From positions 124,001 through 188,000 of the forward strand of contig NZ_QOIM01000032.1 of NCBI RefSeq assembly GCF_003323735.1: a stretch of 64,000 nucleotides of DNA, read 5' to 3'. Positions within the stretch are counted from its first letter, which is position 1. Every line of letters begins with the position of its first letter. The position numbers and the translations under genes are program-made. The notes beneath the pieces are model-generated. The model had not been told where the DNA came from. It saw nothing but the letters and a program-made list of their open reading frames with translations, and did not search any database. Below, piece by piece: positions 8,391-16,726 of this stretch. The stretch is from Streptomyces reniochalinae (GTDB taxonomy: Bacteria > Actinomycetota > Actinomycetes > Streptomycetales > Streptomycetaceae).

Positions 8391-10373
8391 TCACACCTGC
8401 ACGCGGCGTTCCACCGCGTCGGCGATCTCGCTCAGGGCTTCGTCACGCGGGATCCCGTTCTTCTGCGACCCGTCCCGGTAGCGGAAGGAGACCGCGCCGT
8501 TGGCGACGTCCTCGTCACCGGCGATCACCATGAAGGGCGTCTTGGCCTTCTGCGCGTTCCTGATCTTCTTCTGCATCCGGTCCGACGAGGAGTCGACCTC
8601 CATCCGCAGCCCCTTGGCCTTCGCGGCGGCCGCGAACTCCGTCAGGTACGGCACGTGGTCGTCGCCGATCGGGATGCCGACGGCCTGGACGGGCGCGAGC
8701 CAGGCCGGGAAGGCGCCCGCGTAGTGCTCCAGCAGGACGGCGAAGAAGCGCTCGATGGAGCCGAAGAGCGCGCGGTGGATCATCACCGGCTGCCGGCGGG
8801 AGCCGTCGGCGGCGGTGTACTCCAGGCCGAAGCGCTGCGGCTGCTGGAAGTCGACCTGGATCGTGGACATCTGCCAGGTGCGGCCGATGGCGTCGCGCGC
8901 CTGTACGGAGATCTTCGGGCCGTAGAAGGCCGCGCCGCCCGGGTCCATGACCAGGTCGAGGCCCTGCTTGCCTGCCGCCTGGCGCAGCGCCTCGGTGGCC
9001 TCCTCCCACTCCTCGTCGGTGCCCAGGAACTTGTCCGACTCGGGGTCGCGGGTGGACAGCTCCAGGTAGAAGTCGGACAGCCCGTAGTCGCGGAGCAGGT
9101 TCAGGACGAAGGTGAGCAGGTTGTCCAGCTCGTCCGGCATCTGCTCCTTGGTGCAGTAGATGTGCGAGTCGTCCTGGGTGAAGCCGCGGGCGCGGGTCAG
9201 CCCGTGCACGACGCCGGACTTCTCGTACCGGTAGACGGTGCCGAACTCGAAGAGCCGCAGCGGCAGCTCACGGTAGGAGCGGCCGCGCGCCCGGAAGATC
9301 AGGTTGTGCATCGGGCAGTTCATCGCCTTGAGGCGGTAGTTCTGCTCGTCGAACTCCAGCGGCGGGAACATGCCCTCCGCGTAGTGCGGCAGGTGCCCGG
9401 AGATCTCGAACAGCCGCTCCTTGGTGATGTGCGGGGTGTTGACGAACTCGTAGCCGGACTCCTCGTGCCGCTTGCGCGAGTAGTCCTCCATCACCTTGCG
9501 GATGACGCCGCCCTTGGGGTGGAAGACGGCCAGCCCCGAGCCGAGCTCCTCGGGGATGGAGAAGAGGTCCAGCTCGGTGCCGAGCTTGCGGTGGTCGCGC
9601 TTCTCGGCCTCGGCGAGGAACTCCAGGTACTGCTTGAGCTCGTCCTTGGTGGGCCACGCGGTGCCGTAGATCCGCTGGAGCTGCGGGTTCTTCTCGGAGC
9701 CCCGCCAGTAGGCGGCGGCGGACCGCATCAGCTTGAAGGCGGGGATCAGCCGGGTGGAGGGCAGGTGCGGGCCCCGGCACAGATCCTTCCAGCACAGCTC
9801 GCCGCTCTTGGCGTCGAGGTTGTCGTAGATGGTCAGCTCGCCGGAGCCGACCTCCGCCGAGGCGCCCTCGGCGGCGCCGGCCGCATTGCCCTTCAGGCCG
9901 ATCAGCTCCAGCTTGTACGGCTCGTCCGCCAGCTCCTCACGGGCGTCCTCGTCGGTGGTCACGCGGCGGGAGAAGCGCTGCCCCTGCTTCTGGATCTGCT
10001 GCATCTTCTTCTCGATGCGCTTGAGATCGTCGGGGGTGAAGGGCTCGGCGACGTCGAAGTCGTAGTAGAAGCCGTCCTTGACGGGCGGGCCGATGCCGAG
10101 CTTGGCCTCGGGGAAGAGGTCCTGGACCGCCTGCGCCAGCACGTGCGCCGTGGAGTGGCGCAGGATGTTCAGCCCGTCCTCGCTGGTGATCTCGACGGGC
10201 TCGATCTCCTCGCCGTCGGCCGGCTGGTGAGCGAGGTCCTTGAGCTCGCCCGCGACGCGGACGGCCACGACGGAGCGCTCGCCCTCGAAGAGCGCGGCGG
10301 CCGTCGTGCCCGTCGTCACCACGCGCTCTTCCCGCTCGGAATCGCGTTGGATGGTCACACGGGCATCTGACAC
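8391..10373 (-). CDS. thrS: Threonyl-tRNA synthetase
   Basis: 660 residues, full length for bacterial ThrRS. Domains in order: TGS domain (about 5-65), editing domain with the HSTAH zinc-type motif (H73, H77), then the class II catalytic core with the CPMH segment in [10 protein letters not shown], motif 2 around [17 protein letters not shown] and motif 3, and the anticodon-binding domain at the C terminus. It charges tRNA-Thr in the cytoplasm. It is transcribed leftwards ahead of the HIT gene. I looked for a T-box in the 149 bp upstream and saw no T-box sequence; Streptomyces thrS is not known to use one. Confidence 0.97.
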   Translation of the reverse strand: MSDARVTIQRDSEREERVVTTGTTAAALFEGERSVVAVRVAGELKDLAHQPADGEEIEPVEITSEDGLNILRHSTAHVLAQAVQDLFPEAKLGIGPPVKDGFYYDFDVAEPFTPDDLKRIEKKMQQIQKQGQRFSRRVTTDEDAREELADEPYKLELIGLKGNAAGAAEGASAEVGSGELTIYDNLDAKSGELCWKDLCRGPHLPSTRLIPAFKLMRSAAAYWRGSEKNPQLQRIYGTAWPTKDELKQYLEFLAEAEKRDHRKLGTELDLFSIPEELGSGLAVFHPKGGVIRKVMEDYSRKRHEESGYEFVNTPHITKERLFEISGHLPHYAEGMFPPLEFDEQNYRLKAMNCPMHNLIFRARGRSYRELPLRLFEFGTVYRYEKSGVVHGLTRARGFTQDDSHIYCTKEQMPDELDNLLTFVLNLLRDYGLSDFYLELSTRDPESDKFLGTDEEWEEATEALRQAAGKQGLDLVMDPGGAAFYGPKISVQARDAIGRTWQMSTIQVDFQQPQRFGLEYTAADGSRRQPVMIHRALFGSIERFFAVLLEHYAGAFPAWLAPVQAVGIPIGDDHVPYLTEFAAAAKAKGLRMEVDSSSDRMQKKIRNAQKAKTPFMVIAGDEDVANGAVSFRYRDGSQKNGIPRDEALSEIADAVERRVQV

Positions 10374-10522
10374 CGGTCTCTCCTGACTCTCACCTGGGGT
10401 GCGCGGCCGCTACCGCGCTGAGCGCGCGGAGTGGAGCCGCGCCCCCGAATCGTACCGAGCCACCGGGCCCGACCGCGAAACGGTCACCCGGGCTCCGTCC
10501 CGGCTCGCGGGCGGGGTCCCGC

Positions 10523-11437
10523 TCAGCCGCCCAGGCCGCGCTCGAAGGCGTCGAGGTCGCCCCGCAGCCGCTTGAGCAGCCGCTCGCGGGCGGCCTCGGG
10601 GACGGGCACAGGAGCGACGTCCCGCACGCCGCTGACGCGCCGGAAACCGCCCCTGCTCTCCAGCAGCCCCCCGATCCGCAGGGGCAGCCCGGCCAGGTGG
10701 GCGTGGACGGCGAGGCGGTAGTCGTCCTCGTCGAGCCGGGCGCGCACCTGGGTGACCTCGGCCCCGGCGAGGACGTCCATGCGCATCGAGCCCGGCCCGC
10801 CCGGACCGGCGCGCCGCAGACGCACGACGGTTCCGGTCACGCGTACGGGGACGGAGGGTTCGGTGCGCACGTAGTGCTTGCCCGCCTCTTCGAGGGCGCT
10901 CAGGTCGTGCGGGGCGAAGCGGAACGGTTCGGGGCACGCCTGCCAGCCGTGCGGCGTCCCGGCCGTGCACGACCAGCCGAGCCGGATGCGCACGCCTTCC
11001 GTGCCGCGCAGCAACTGGCACAGCGCATCGGTCAGTTCGGCGCAGCAGCCGTGGGCGACCGCGGCGTCGAAGTGGGCGAGGTCTCCGGTGGCCCGGTAGC
11101 CGCGCGTGGCGTCCACGGCGGCGCGCAGCGCCCGGCCCAGCGCGACGGCCTCACGGGGCCCGTCGCGGGCCGGTGGCGCCAGGAGGGCCGTCAGCCGGCG
11201 CCCCGCGGACTGCGCGCCGGGGCCCTCCTCGAAGCGCGCGCGTTCGACGAGCGCGTCGGCTCGGCGCTCGCCCCTGGCGCCGTGGTAGCCGGTGCGGTGG
11301 TGGGCGGCGAGGGCGGCGGCGCGCAGCAGGGCGCGGACGGCGGTCCCCAGCTTCTGCCGCGCTCGCCAGGTGGCTGCCGCGTTGCTCGCGGGCAGTTCGC
11401 GTCCGCAGTGGACTTCGTCGTCGTCGGCGACTCGCAT
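10523..11437 (-). CDS. Conserved actinomycete protein of unknown function
   Basis: 304 residues if it starts at MRVADDDEVHC; further upstream in-frame codons exist, but that segment reads as intergenic Arg/Pro-rich sequence. The protein is soluble and Arg/Ala-rich with no membrane segment. Recognisable stretches are YRATGDLAHFDAAVAHGCC, which holds paired cysteines, and the C-terminal LLKRLRGDLDAFERGL helix. I do not recognise a family. It lies between thrS and a tRNA-Val gene in the same orientation and is probably separated from that tRNA by a terminator. Confidence 0.7.
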   Translation of the reverse strand: MRVADDDEVHCGRELPASNAAATWRARQKLGTAVRALLRAAALAAHHRTGYHGARGERRADALVERARFEEGPGAQSAGRRLTALLAPPARDGPREAVALGRALRAAVDATRGYRATGDLAHFDAAVAHGCCAELTDALCQLLRGTEGVRIRLGWSCTAGTPHGWQACPEPFRFAPHDLSALEEAGKHYVRTEPSVPVRVTGTVVRLRRAGPGGPGSMRMDVLAGAEVTQVRARLDEDDYRLAVHAHLAGLPLRIGGLLESRGGFRRVSGVRDVAPVPVPEAARERLLKRLRGDLDAFERGLGG

Positions 11438-11562
11438 CACGCTCTCCGTGTACCGGTCCCTTCGCCCCTCTCCTGACCGGGCGGTGGCGCCGCAAACGGC
11501 CGGGGCACCGAAGAGCCGACCTGCCGCAACGGGTGGAGGGCGGGCAGGGGGACGCACACGAA

Positions 11563-11596
11563 GAAGGCCGGCCCGTCCTGTGACGGTCCGGCCTTC
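11563..11596 (-). terminator. Terminator downstream of tRNA-Val
   Basis: Stem GAAGGCCGG + CCGTC pairing with GACGG + CCGGCCTTC, with one internal C/T mismatch and loop CTGT. It lies 20 bp beyond the 3' end of the leftward tRNA-Val. Confidence 0.72.
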
Positions 11597-11615
11597 GTGA
11601 AGCGGCAACTCGGGG

Positions 11616-11687
11616 TGGGCGATACTGGGTTCGAACCAGTGACCTCTTCGGTGTGAACGAAGCGCTCTCCCACTGAGCTAATCGCCC
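11616..11687 (-). tRNA. tRNA-Val(CAC)
   Basis: 72 nt, read on the minus strand. The acceptor stem is GGGCGAT/ATCGCCC with discriminator A, the D-stem GCTC/GAGC, the anticodon stem CTTCG/CGAAG with loop TTCACAC (anticodon CAC, reading GTG), and the T-arm ACTGG-TTCGAAC-CCAGT. CCA is not encoded (ACCC follows). Its body is identical to the second copy at 12278-12349. Confidence 0.97.
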
Positions 11688-11738
11688 CGGGTATCGCGCC
11701 GGTTGCCCGGCGGCTCGTGCAGAACCATACAGTGCGGC

Positions 11739-12209
11739 TCACTCTTCATCCAAACCCCTTTCGAGCAGGGCCCGCAGACGGCGCTCGCCGGCCCGCATCA
11801 TCACTGTGTGGTTGAGGGCCAGCAGGGGCTTCGCGGGGAGGGCGAGGAGGCGCAGCAGCCGGTCGCGCACCTCCACCTCCTGCTCGAAGAGCGCGAGGGT
11901 GCCGTCGCCGTCGGCCCGTATCGTCCAGCGGGCCCAGCCGTCCAGATCGCCGCCCATGGCGATCTGGAGGATCCCGGACGCGGCATCCCGGCGGGCAGTA
12001 CGGAGAGTCACGGTGAGTACGTAGGGAAGCACCGACCGGATGCGGGCGGTGCCGCTCTCCTCGCCGGTCCTGACCAGCGAGCGGATCTGCGGCCACCAGT
12101 GCGGGTACCGCTCGGCACGCTCCAGCACGGCGTAGACGCGGGCCGGGGATGCCGCCAGTCGCCAGGTGCTGCGGAAGCGGTAGTGGTTCAGCGGCGCACC
12201 GCGCCCCAT
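11739..12209 (-). CDS. SRPBCC-family (polyketide cyclase/START-like) protein
   Basis: 156 residues from MGRGAPLNHYRFRS. The N-terminal strand-helix pattern (WRLAASPARVYAVLERAERYP, broken by HWWPQ) is typical of SRPBCC lipid/ligand-binding folds, as is the C-terminal long helix LPAKPLLALNHTVMMRAGE. The ligand is unknown. It lies between two identical tRNA-Val genes with all three in the same direction, but a strong hairpin ahead of it suggests a separate transcript. An earlier in-frame start would run into the terminator and tRNA and is rejected. Confidence 0.8.
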   Translation of the reverse strand: MGRGAPLNHYRFRSTWRLAASPARVYAVLERAERYPHWWPQIRSLVRTGEESGTARIRSVLPYVLTVTLRTARRDAASGILQIAMGGDLDGWARWTIRADGDGTLALFEQEVEVRDRLLRLLALPAKPLLALNHTVMMRAGERRLRALLERGLDEE

Positions 12210-12232
12210 CCGTGCCCCTCCCCACGACGCGA

Positions 12233-12267
12233 CCGGGGCCCGGAAGCATACGGCTTCCGGGCCCCGG
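12233..12267 (-). terminator. Terminator of upstream tRNA-Val
   Basis: A perfect 15-bp stem (CCGGGGCCCGGAAGC / GCTTCCGGGCCCCGG) with a 5-nt loop, 11 bp beyond the tRNA 3' end. Confidence 0.85.
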
Positions 12268-12277
12268 TGCACGGTGG

Positions 12278-12349
12278 TGGGCGATACTGGGTTCGAACCA
12301 GTGACCTCTTCGGTGTGAACGAAGCGCTCTCCCACTGAGCTAATCGCCC
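12278..12349 (-). tRNA. tRNA-Val(CAC), second copy
   Basis: Same 72-nt sequence as 11616-11687 (acceptor GGGCGAT/ATCGCCC, anticodon CAC). Here the discriminator A is followed by an encoded CCA (12277-12275), unlike the other copy. A TAATGT hexamer lies shortly upstream on the minus strand, but I see no convincing -35 element with it. Confidence 0.97.
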
Positions 12350-12418
12350 GCCTGCGGGCACAACATTACCGCATGTCAGAGGGTGCTCCCGACCAGCTGA
12401 CGGCCCACGGGTGGCGGC

Positions 12419-12799
12419 TCAGGAGCCCTGGCCGGCGGCCTCACGCCTGACACGCTTGCGCTCCTTGCGGGCGGCGCGCCGTTCCTTCAGCCGGCGGGTG
12501 CCCTCGTGGTACTGACGTTTCGTCCACCGCAGGACGTGCTGCGCCCAGACGAACTCGGTCCCCCACACCGCCATTCCGGCGAAGATCACCAGCCATCCCG
12601 GCCCGGGGAGGGGCAACATGACGACCCCCGTGACCACGATGGCCAGACCGACCAGGAATATCCCGGCGCGCCAGCTCGTGTGGAGCGTCCTGGAGGCCTT
12701 GATGAAGTCGGGCGCACGTGAGCCGAGCGGCTTGTCCGCCGGTTTCTCTTCGCGGGTGGCAAGTGGCATTTCGTCACTCTCCGCACTCATGGTGGACAA
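12419..12799 (-). CDS. Small membrane protein of the PGPGW (TIGR02611-like) family
   Basis: 126 residues. A hydrophilic N terminus (1-42) is followed by a hydrophobic hairpin at about 44-80 containing the family signature PLPGPGW, then a very basic C-terminal helix rich in KERRAARKERKRVRRE. It is predicted to be an integral membrane protein with a cytoplasmic basic tail. Function is unknown for the family. It is divergent from ssgB, sharing a 191-bp intergenic region. Confidence 0.85.
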   Translation of the reverse strand: MSTMSAESDEMPLATREEKPADKPLGSRAPDFIKASRTLHTSWRAGIFLVGLAIVVTGVVMLPLPGPGWLVIFAGMAVWGTEFVWAQHVLRWTKRQYHEGTRRLKERRAARKERKRVRREAAGQGS

Positions 12800-12905
12800 G
12801 GTACCCGACCCCCTTCCGAGTGTGGCGGTTCACTCGATCGGCCGCACTTCTCAAACCTACAAGAGCCGTATGAAGGATTCGTTTCCGGGCAAATCAGTCA
12901 GAGGG

Positions 12906-12931
12906 GTTTACAACCGGCGCGTAGGTGGCAT
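12906..12931 (+). promoter_or_regulatory. Possible stress/sporulation sigma promoter of ssgB
   Basis: GTTTAC (12906-12911) followed about 14 nt later by GGTGGCAT loosely matches the GTTT-N14-16-GGGTAT form used by the sigma-H family in Streptomyces. ssgB is reported to be sigma-H dependent in S. coelicolor (established knowledge, from memory). The -10 match is weak, so this is tentative. Confidence 0.3.
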
Positions 12932-12990
12932 GTCGATTGCGCCGACGTGCGAATCCCCGAGCGCACACTGAGCGAAAGGCCCTGGCGCTT

Positions 12991-13404
12991 ATGAACACAA
13001 CGGTGAGCTGCGAGCTGCACCTGCGCCTCGTTGTTTCGAGCGAGTCCTCGCTGCCTGTCCCGGCGGGCCTGCGGTACGACACGGCGGACCCCTACGCCGT
13101 GCACGCCACCTTCCATACCGGTGCCGAGGAGACCGTGGAGTGGGTTTTCGCCCGCGATCTCCTGGCCGAAGGCCTCCACAGGCCGACCGGCACCGGGGAC
13201 GTCCGAGTCTGGCCGTCCCGCAGCCACGGGCAGGCCGTGGCGTGCATCGCCCTCAGCTCCCCGGAGGGCGAGGCCCTGCTCGAGGCCCCGGCGCGGGCAC
13301 TGGAATCCTTCCTCAAGCGAACCGACGCGGCTGTGCCGCCCGGTACCGAGCACCGTCACTTCGACCTCGACACAGAGCTCTCGCACATCCTCGCCGAGAG
13401 CTGA
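12991..13404 (+). CDS. ssgB: Sporulation-specific cell division protein SsgB
   Basis: 137 residues, exactly the SsgB length, starting MNTTVSCELHLRLVVSSESS with a GAAAGG ribosome-binding site 12 bp upstream. It carries the SsgA-like (SALP) fold features: LPVPAGLRYD, DPYAVHATFHTGAEETVEWV and FARDLLAEGL. SsgB marks future septum sites in aerial hyphae and recruits FtsZ together with SsgA. SsgB is the archetypal SALP of sporulating actinomycetes, which makes this the best taxonomic marker in the window. It is followed by three consecutive hairpins. Confidence 0.96.
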   Translation: MNTTVSCELHLRLVVSSESSLPVPAGLRYDTADPYAVHATFHTGAEETVEWVFARDLLAEGLHRPTGTGDVRVWPSRSHGQAVACIALSSPEGEALLEAPARALESFLKRTDAAVPPGTEHRHFDLDTELSHILAES

Positions 13405-13808
13405 GACCGCCGGTTCCCGCGACCGTCCGACTCGGGGCGACGGTTCGCGGGCCCGGCAGCCGTGTGCCACGGCACCATTTCGTGTAACGGCACACTGCGA
13501 CGCCGCCGCCGCGTACTCGTACGTGGCGGCGGCGTCGCTGCGTGACACACCCACGTCGCGGCGTCGCACACGTCGGGCCACCGCCGCTTCCGCGGCCGCC
13601 ACCGCGTCGCCCCAGGTCGCGGCGCGGGGCCCTACGGGCGCCTCCGGCCGGGACGCGCCGACCCGGGTGGCCCGAGAGGACCGGTACGGGGGCCAAGCGG
13701 GCGGGAACCGGTACGGGCCGCTGAGCGTTCGACACGGACGGGAGCGACTACGCTCTCTGAGCGGCAGCCGGAGGGATGTTCCCGGACACGGCAGGAGCGG
13801 AGCGGCCC
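13405..13808. other. 404-bp gap after ssgB with three successive hairpins
   Basis: No gene is seen. Inverted repeats follow each other: 13416-13451 (CCCGCGA-CCGTC with GACGG-TTCGCGGG, one bulge), 13462-13495 (GTGTGCC/GGCACAC) and 13497-13538 (14-bp stem). Beyond 13540 the sequence is very G+C-rich without recognisable elements. It should hold the promoter of the next gene. Confidence 0.6.
13497..13538 (+). terminator. ssgB-side terminator
   Basis: Perfect 14-bp stem GCGACGCCGCCGCC / GGCGGCGGCGTCGC with a 14-nt loop; the strongest of three hairpins after ssgB. Confidence 0.7.
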
Positions 13809-14378
13809 GTGCAGATCAACCACGACACCCGGTGCGCACTCGACCAGGTGGTCGGGCTGCTCAACACCATGGCGGACGGCGAGACCCCCGACACGCTGGT
13901 GTCCGTGGCCGACCTGCGCGCCTTCGTCGAGCGCCACGACGTCAGCGGGGTCGAGGCACTCGCCGCGGACGACGTGAGCGACGTCAGAGCAGTCCGAAGC
14001 CGCTTCGCGCAGGTGTTCGCCGCCCCGGAGTCGCGCACGGCGGCCCGGCTGATCAACGCGCTGGTCGCGGAGGCGGGCACGACGCCGCAGCTGACCGACC
14101 ACGACGGCTACGACTGGCACGTCCACTACTTCGCACCCGGCGCCTCCCTCGCCCAGCACCTCGCCGCCGACGGCGGCATGGCACTGGCGTTCTTCCTGGT
14201 CTCGGGCGAGCGCGACAGGCTGCGGCGCTGCGAGGCGCCCGACTGCCGGCGCGCCTTCGTGGACCTGTCCCGCAACCGCTCCCGCCGCTACTGCGACAGC
14301 CGCACCTGCGGCAACCGCCTGCACGTCGCCGCCTACCGCGCCCGGCAGCGCGAGTCGGCGGAAGCCCCCCGGGGCTGA
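13809..14378 (+). CDS. CGNR zinc-finger (ABATE-type) putative regulator
   Basis: 189 residues from GTG (VQINHDTRCALDQVVGLLNT), chosen because homologues begin at this NHDT block and AGGAGCGGA lies upstream; an ATG at 13776 would add 11 residues. The N-terminal ABATE domain is followed by a C-terminal CGNR finger with C-x4-C (CEAPDC), a YCDSRTCGNRLH block and a basic tail. Members are thought to bind DNA and act as stress-responsive regulators, but few have known targets. No partner gene is obvious: upstream lies ssgB, downstream a convergent small membrane gene. Confidence 0.85.
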   Translation: MQINHDTRCALDQVVGLLNTMADGETPDTLVSVADLRAFVERHDVSGVEALAADDVSDVRAVRSRFAQVFAAPESRTAARLINALVAEAGTTPQLTDHDGYDWHVHYFAPGASLAQHLAADGGMALAFFLVSGERDRLRRCEAPDCRRAFVDLSRNRSRRYCDSRTCGNRLHVAAYRARQRESAEAPRG

Positions 14379-14435
14379 GCCGGCGCCGGCCGCGCTCCTC
14401 GTCGGCCGATCGGGCGGCGCACAGGGAAGCGGTGT

Positions 14436-14597
14436 TCACAGGAACAGCAGATCGTGCGCCGCGGCGGTACCGATCAGCACCGCGATCACGGCGAGGAACA
14501 GCATCAGCGGTGGTTGGGAGAGTGCGTACAGGCATCCCCTGGGTTCGGGGGGCGGCAGCTCGTCGAGCTCGACCGAGGAGTCCGGCGTCGTGTCCAT
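14436..14597 (-). CDS. Short single-pass membrane protein, unknown function
   Basis: 53 residues beginning MDTTPDSSVELDELPPPEPR, with one C-terminal hydrophobic helix (PPLMLFLAVIAVLIGTAAA, about 31-49) ending DLLFL. The acidic Pro-rich head followed by a tail anchor is a coherent small-protein design, and the reading frame is clean, but the ribosome-binding site is poor (GGCGAG abuts the ATG). It is too short to identify by family. It runs parallel to the downstream membrane protein gene. Confidence 0.55.
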   Translation of the reverse strand: MDTTPDSSVELDELPPPEPRGCLYALSQPPLMLFLAVIAVLIGTAAAHDLLFL

Positions 14598-14732
14598 CTC
14601 GCCGTGATCATGTCTCAGCCCCCCGGGACGGCCACGAGCACGCGCCCCTATTTCGCGTGGAACCCAGCGAAAAGTCCGGTATGGCCACTGCCGGCGTGCT
14701 AGAGAATTTCCGCCGCGTCGGGCCGGAGCGCG

Positions 14733-14771
14733 GGCGCGTCAGATGCCGTGTTTGGCGCGTCAGATGCCGTG
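14733..14771. repeat. 21-bp tandem duplication across a stop codon
   Basis: The 18-bp sequence GGCGCGTCAGATGCCGTG occurs at 14733-14750 and again at 14754-14771, a 21-bp period. On the minus strand the unit spells K-H-G-I-stop-R-A, so the last four codons and the stop of the adjacent gene are duplicated in frame just downstream. Confidence 0.85.
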
Positions 14772-15221
14772 CTTCTTGAGGATCTCCTCGATGTCGGAGA
14801 AGTCCTCACCGTCGGAGGCCTGCGTCTTCTTCTGCTGGGCCGACGGCGGGGTCGTCAGCGCCGGAGCACCGGAGGGCCCGGCCGAGCCCGGCTTCCTCTC
14901 CTTCTCCCTGGGCTGCTTGGCGGGCTTGCCCGCGGATCTGCCGGAGGCCACGCGGGCGATGACCCACAGGACGACGGCGCAGGCCAGCACGGCGAAGCCC
15001 GCCCAGACCGTGGGCTTGAGCACCAGATCGGCCGCCCAGCCGCCGACGGCCCTGCCGATCTTGCCGGCGAGCCCGACTAGCCCGGACATCGCGAGCCCGA
15101 CCGGCACCAGCGCGACGGCGGCGATGCGCGTCGCGGCGGCGAAGCGGCGGCGCCAGGCGGTGAGGAAGGCGATGGCCAGGCCCGCGGCGGAGAGCGCGGC
15201 GCAGACGGTCGTGGTGAGCAT
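14760..15221 (-). CDS. Conserved membrane protein with C-terminal acidic/basic tail
   Basis: 153 residues. Three hydrophobic segments are seen at about 4-22 (TVCAALSAAGLAIAFLTAW), 32-56 and 70-92. A Lys/Pro/Ser-rich linker follows and the protein ends with a short motif, EDFSDIEEILKKHGI, that looks like a conserved interaction peptide. I do not recognise a function. The stop lies inside a 21-bp tandem duplication that provides a second in-frame KHGI-stop. It diverges from the DsbA-like gene. Confidence 0.75.
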   Translation of the reverse strand: MLTTTVCAALSAAGLAIAFLTAWRRRFAAATRIAAVALVPVGLAMSGLVGLAGKIGRAVGGWAADLVLKPTVWAGFAVLACAVVLWVIARVASGRSAGKPAKQPREKERKPGSAGPSGAPALTTPPSAQQKKTQASDGEDFSDIEEILKKHGI

Positions 15222-15323
15222 GCCCCCATCGTGTCACCGGGCGGGCCGCCAGGGCCACGGCGCGAGCCGGGTTCAGGGAGATCTCGGGGTCGGGGCCCTC
15301 CCTGGGGCTGAGAGACTGGCCCC

Positions 15324-15827
15324 ATGGACAACACCCACCCCCCGGTCACCCTCGACGTGTGGTGCGAGCTGCAGTGCCCCGACTGCCATCGGTCCGTCAG
15401 CGACCTGCGGGCGCTGCGCGAGCGGTACGGCGACGCGCTGGAGATCCGGCTGCGGCACTTCCCCCTGGACAAGCACAAGCACGCCTACGCCGCCGCGCAG
15501 GCGTTCGAGGAGGCCTACGAGCAGGGCAGGGGTGACGCCTATGCCGAGGCGGTGCTGGCACGCACCGCCGAGTTGGGCGAGCGGGGCGAGGAGCTGCTCG
15601 TGGAGGTGGCCGGAGAGCTCGGCCTGGACAGCGGCGAGGTGGAGTCGGCGCTGATCGACGGCCGGCACCTGCTGGCGGTGGACGCCGACCAGGCCGAGGG
15701 CAGAGCGATCGGTGTGACCGGCACCCCGACCTACGTCATCGACGGGGAACGGCTGGACGGCGGCAAGAGCCAGGAGGGGCTGCGGGAGCGCGTCGAGGAG
15801 ATCACCGACCGGCTGCTGGCGAGCTGA
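15324..15827 (+). CDS. DsbA/FrnE-family thioredoxin-fold oxidoreductase
   Basis: 167 residues without a signal peptide, so cytoplasmic. The thioredoxin-fold active site CPDC is at about residues 19-22 (LQCPDCHRS), the helical insertion typical of DsbA/FrnE proteins follows, and the cis-proline loop is GTPTYVI (about 132-138). The CXXC and cis-Pro argue for dithiol-disulfide exchange, not the glutathione-type isomerases of the same fold, which lack the pair. The substrate is unknown. It converges on a GNAT gene with only 9 bp between the stops. Confidence 0.85.
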   Translation: MDNTHPPVTLDVWCELQCPDCHRSVSDLRALRERYGDALEIRLRHFPLDKHKHAYAAAQAFEEAYEQGRGDAYAEAVLARTAELGERGEELLVEVAGELGLDSGEVESALIDGRHLLAVDADQAEGRAIGVTGTPTYVIDGERLDGGKSQEGLRERVEEITDRLLAS

Positions 15828-15836
15828 ACAGCGCCG

Positions 15837-16685
15837 CTACGGCAGCTTTTTGACGTAGAACCGCTCGGCCGTGCGGTACCCGAGCGAGGTGTAGAGCCGC
15901 ACGGCGGGCGTGTTGTCCGTGAAGACGTTCAGTCCAAGGATCGGGGCGCTCCTGGCGAGGCACTCGTGTTCCGCCACCGCCATCAGTGAGCGCCCGTGCC
16001 CCGCTCCACGCCGCGCGGGGTCGACGTTGACGTCGAAGATCCAGGCGTCCACGTCGCTGCGGGGCAGCGGGGCGGTGAAGGCCAGCCATATCGCGCCGAC
16101 GTCAGCGCCGTCGCAGGTCAGGACGCGGAGCGCGACCCCCGGCGTCGCCGCGCCGTCCGGCAGCCGCACGCGCCGGGCCGTCTCGGACCCGGCCGCCGCC
16201 TGGGCGGGGGTGAGGCCGCGGGCGATCATGCCGCCGACGTGCGTCGCGGCGGACGCCTCCCACCACGCCGCGAACTCCTCGTCCCGCAGCGGTCTGGCCT
16301 CGCTGCCGGGCGGCAGTGCGGGGCGCTCGCGCAGCTCCTTGATCATGTGCAGACTGTGCTCCGCGTAGCCGAGAGCGGACAACAGGTGGTCACCCGAGGC
16401 CCGTTCCCCGGCCGCCGCCGCGCTGCGGGCCTCCACGTGGGTGCAGCCCCAGCCGCGCAGGATCTCTTCCGCCGCCAGCGCCGCGACGGTGCCCCTGCCC
16501 CGCCGCCGGTCCCCCTCCTCGACGCGGAGGTGCTCGATCGTGCCGAACGGGGGCCCGGTCTCGCTGGGCCCGCGGAGCGTGAGGGCTCCCACCGGGCGGG
16601 AGTTGACGCGGATCTCGTACGCACGGGAGCGTCTGCCCTCGGCGTCGCGGCCTTCGGGCCCGGTGGGGCGCAGGGTTGTCGTCAC
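15837..16685 (-). CDS. GNAT-family N-acetyltransferase with two GNAT-like halves
   Basis: 282 residues. The N-terminal half has a GNAT beta-strand/acyl-CoA loop region (EHLRVEEGDRRRGRGTVAAL, about 50-69), apparently degenerate. The C-terminal half has a clear one: IFDVNVDPARRGAGHGRSLM followed by LGLNVFTDNTPAVRLYTSLG, the typical CoA pyrophosphate loop and C-terminal helix. It uses acetyl-CoA; the acceptor is unknown. It lies 41 bp downstream of pabC in the same direction, so co-transcription is possible, but no folate link is evident. Confidence 0.85.
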   Translation of the reverse strand: MTTTLRPTGPEGRDAEGRRSRAYEIRVNSRPVGALTLRGPSETGPPFGTIEHLRVEEGDRRRGRGTVAALAAEEILRGWGCTHVEARSAAAAGERASGDHLLSALGYAEHSLHMIKELRERPALPPGSEARPLRDEEFAAWWEASAATHVGGMIARGLTPAQAAAGSETARRVRLPDGAATPGVALRVLTCDGADVGAIWLAFTAPLPRSDVDAWIFDVNVDPARRGAGHGRSLMAVAEHECLARSAPILGLNVFTDNTPAVRLYTSLGYRTAERFYVKKLP

Positions 16686-16726
16686 GCCATGGTTCTACCC
16701 GCCGACGCGGGGTACCGCCACCGGAT

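Noticed and set aside
10374..10522. T-box before thrS
   Set aside because: No T-box sequence or specifier-loop arrangement; not expected for Streptomyces thrS.
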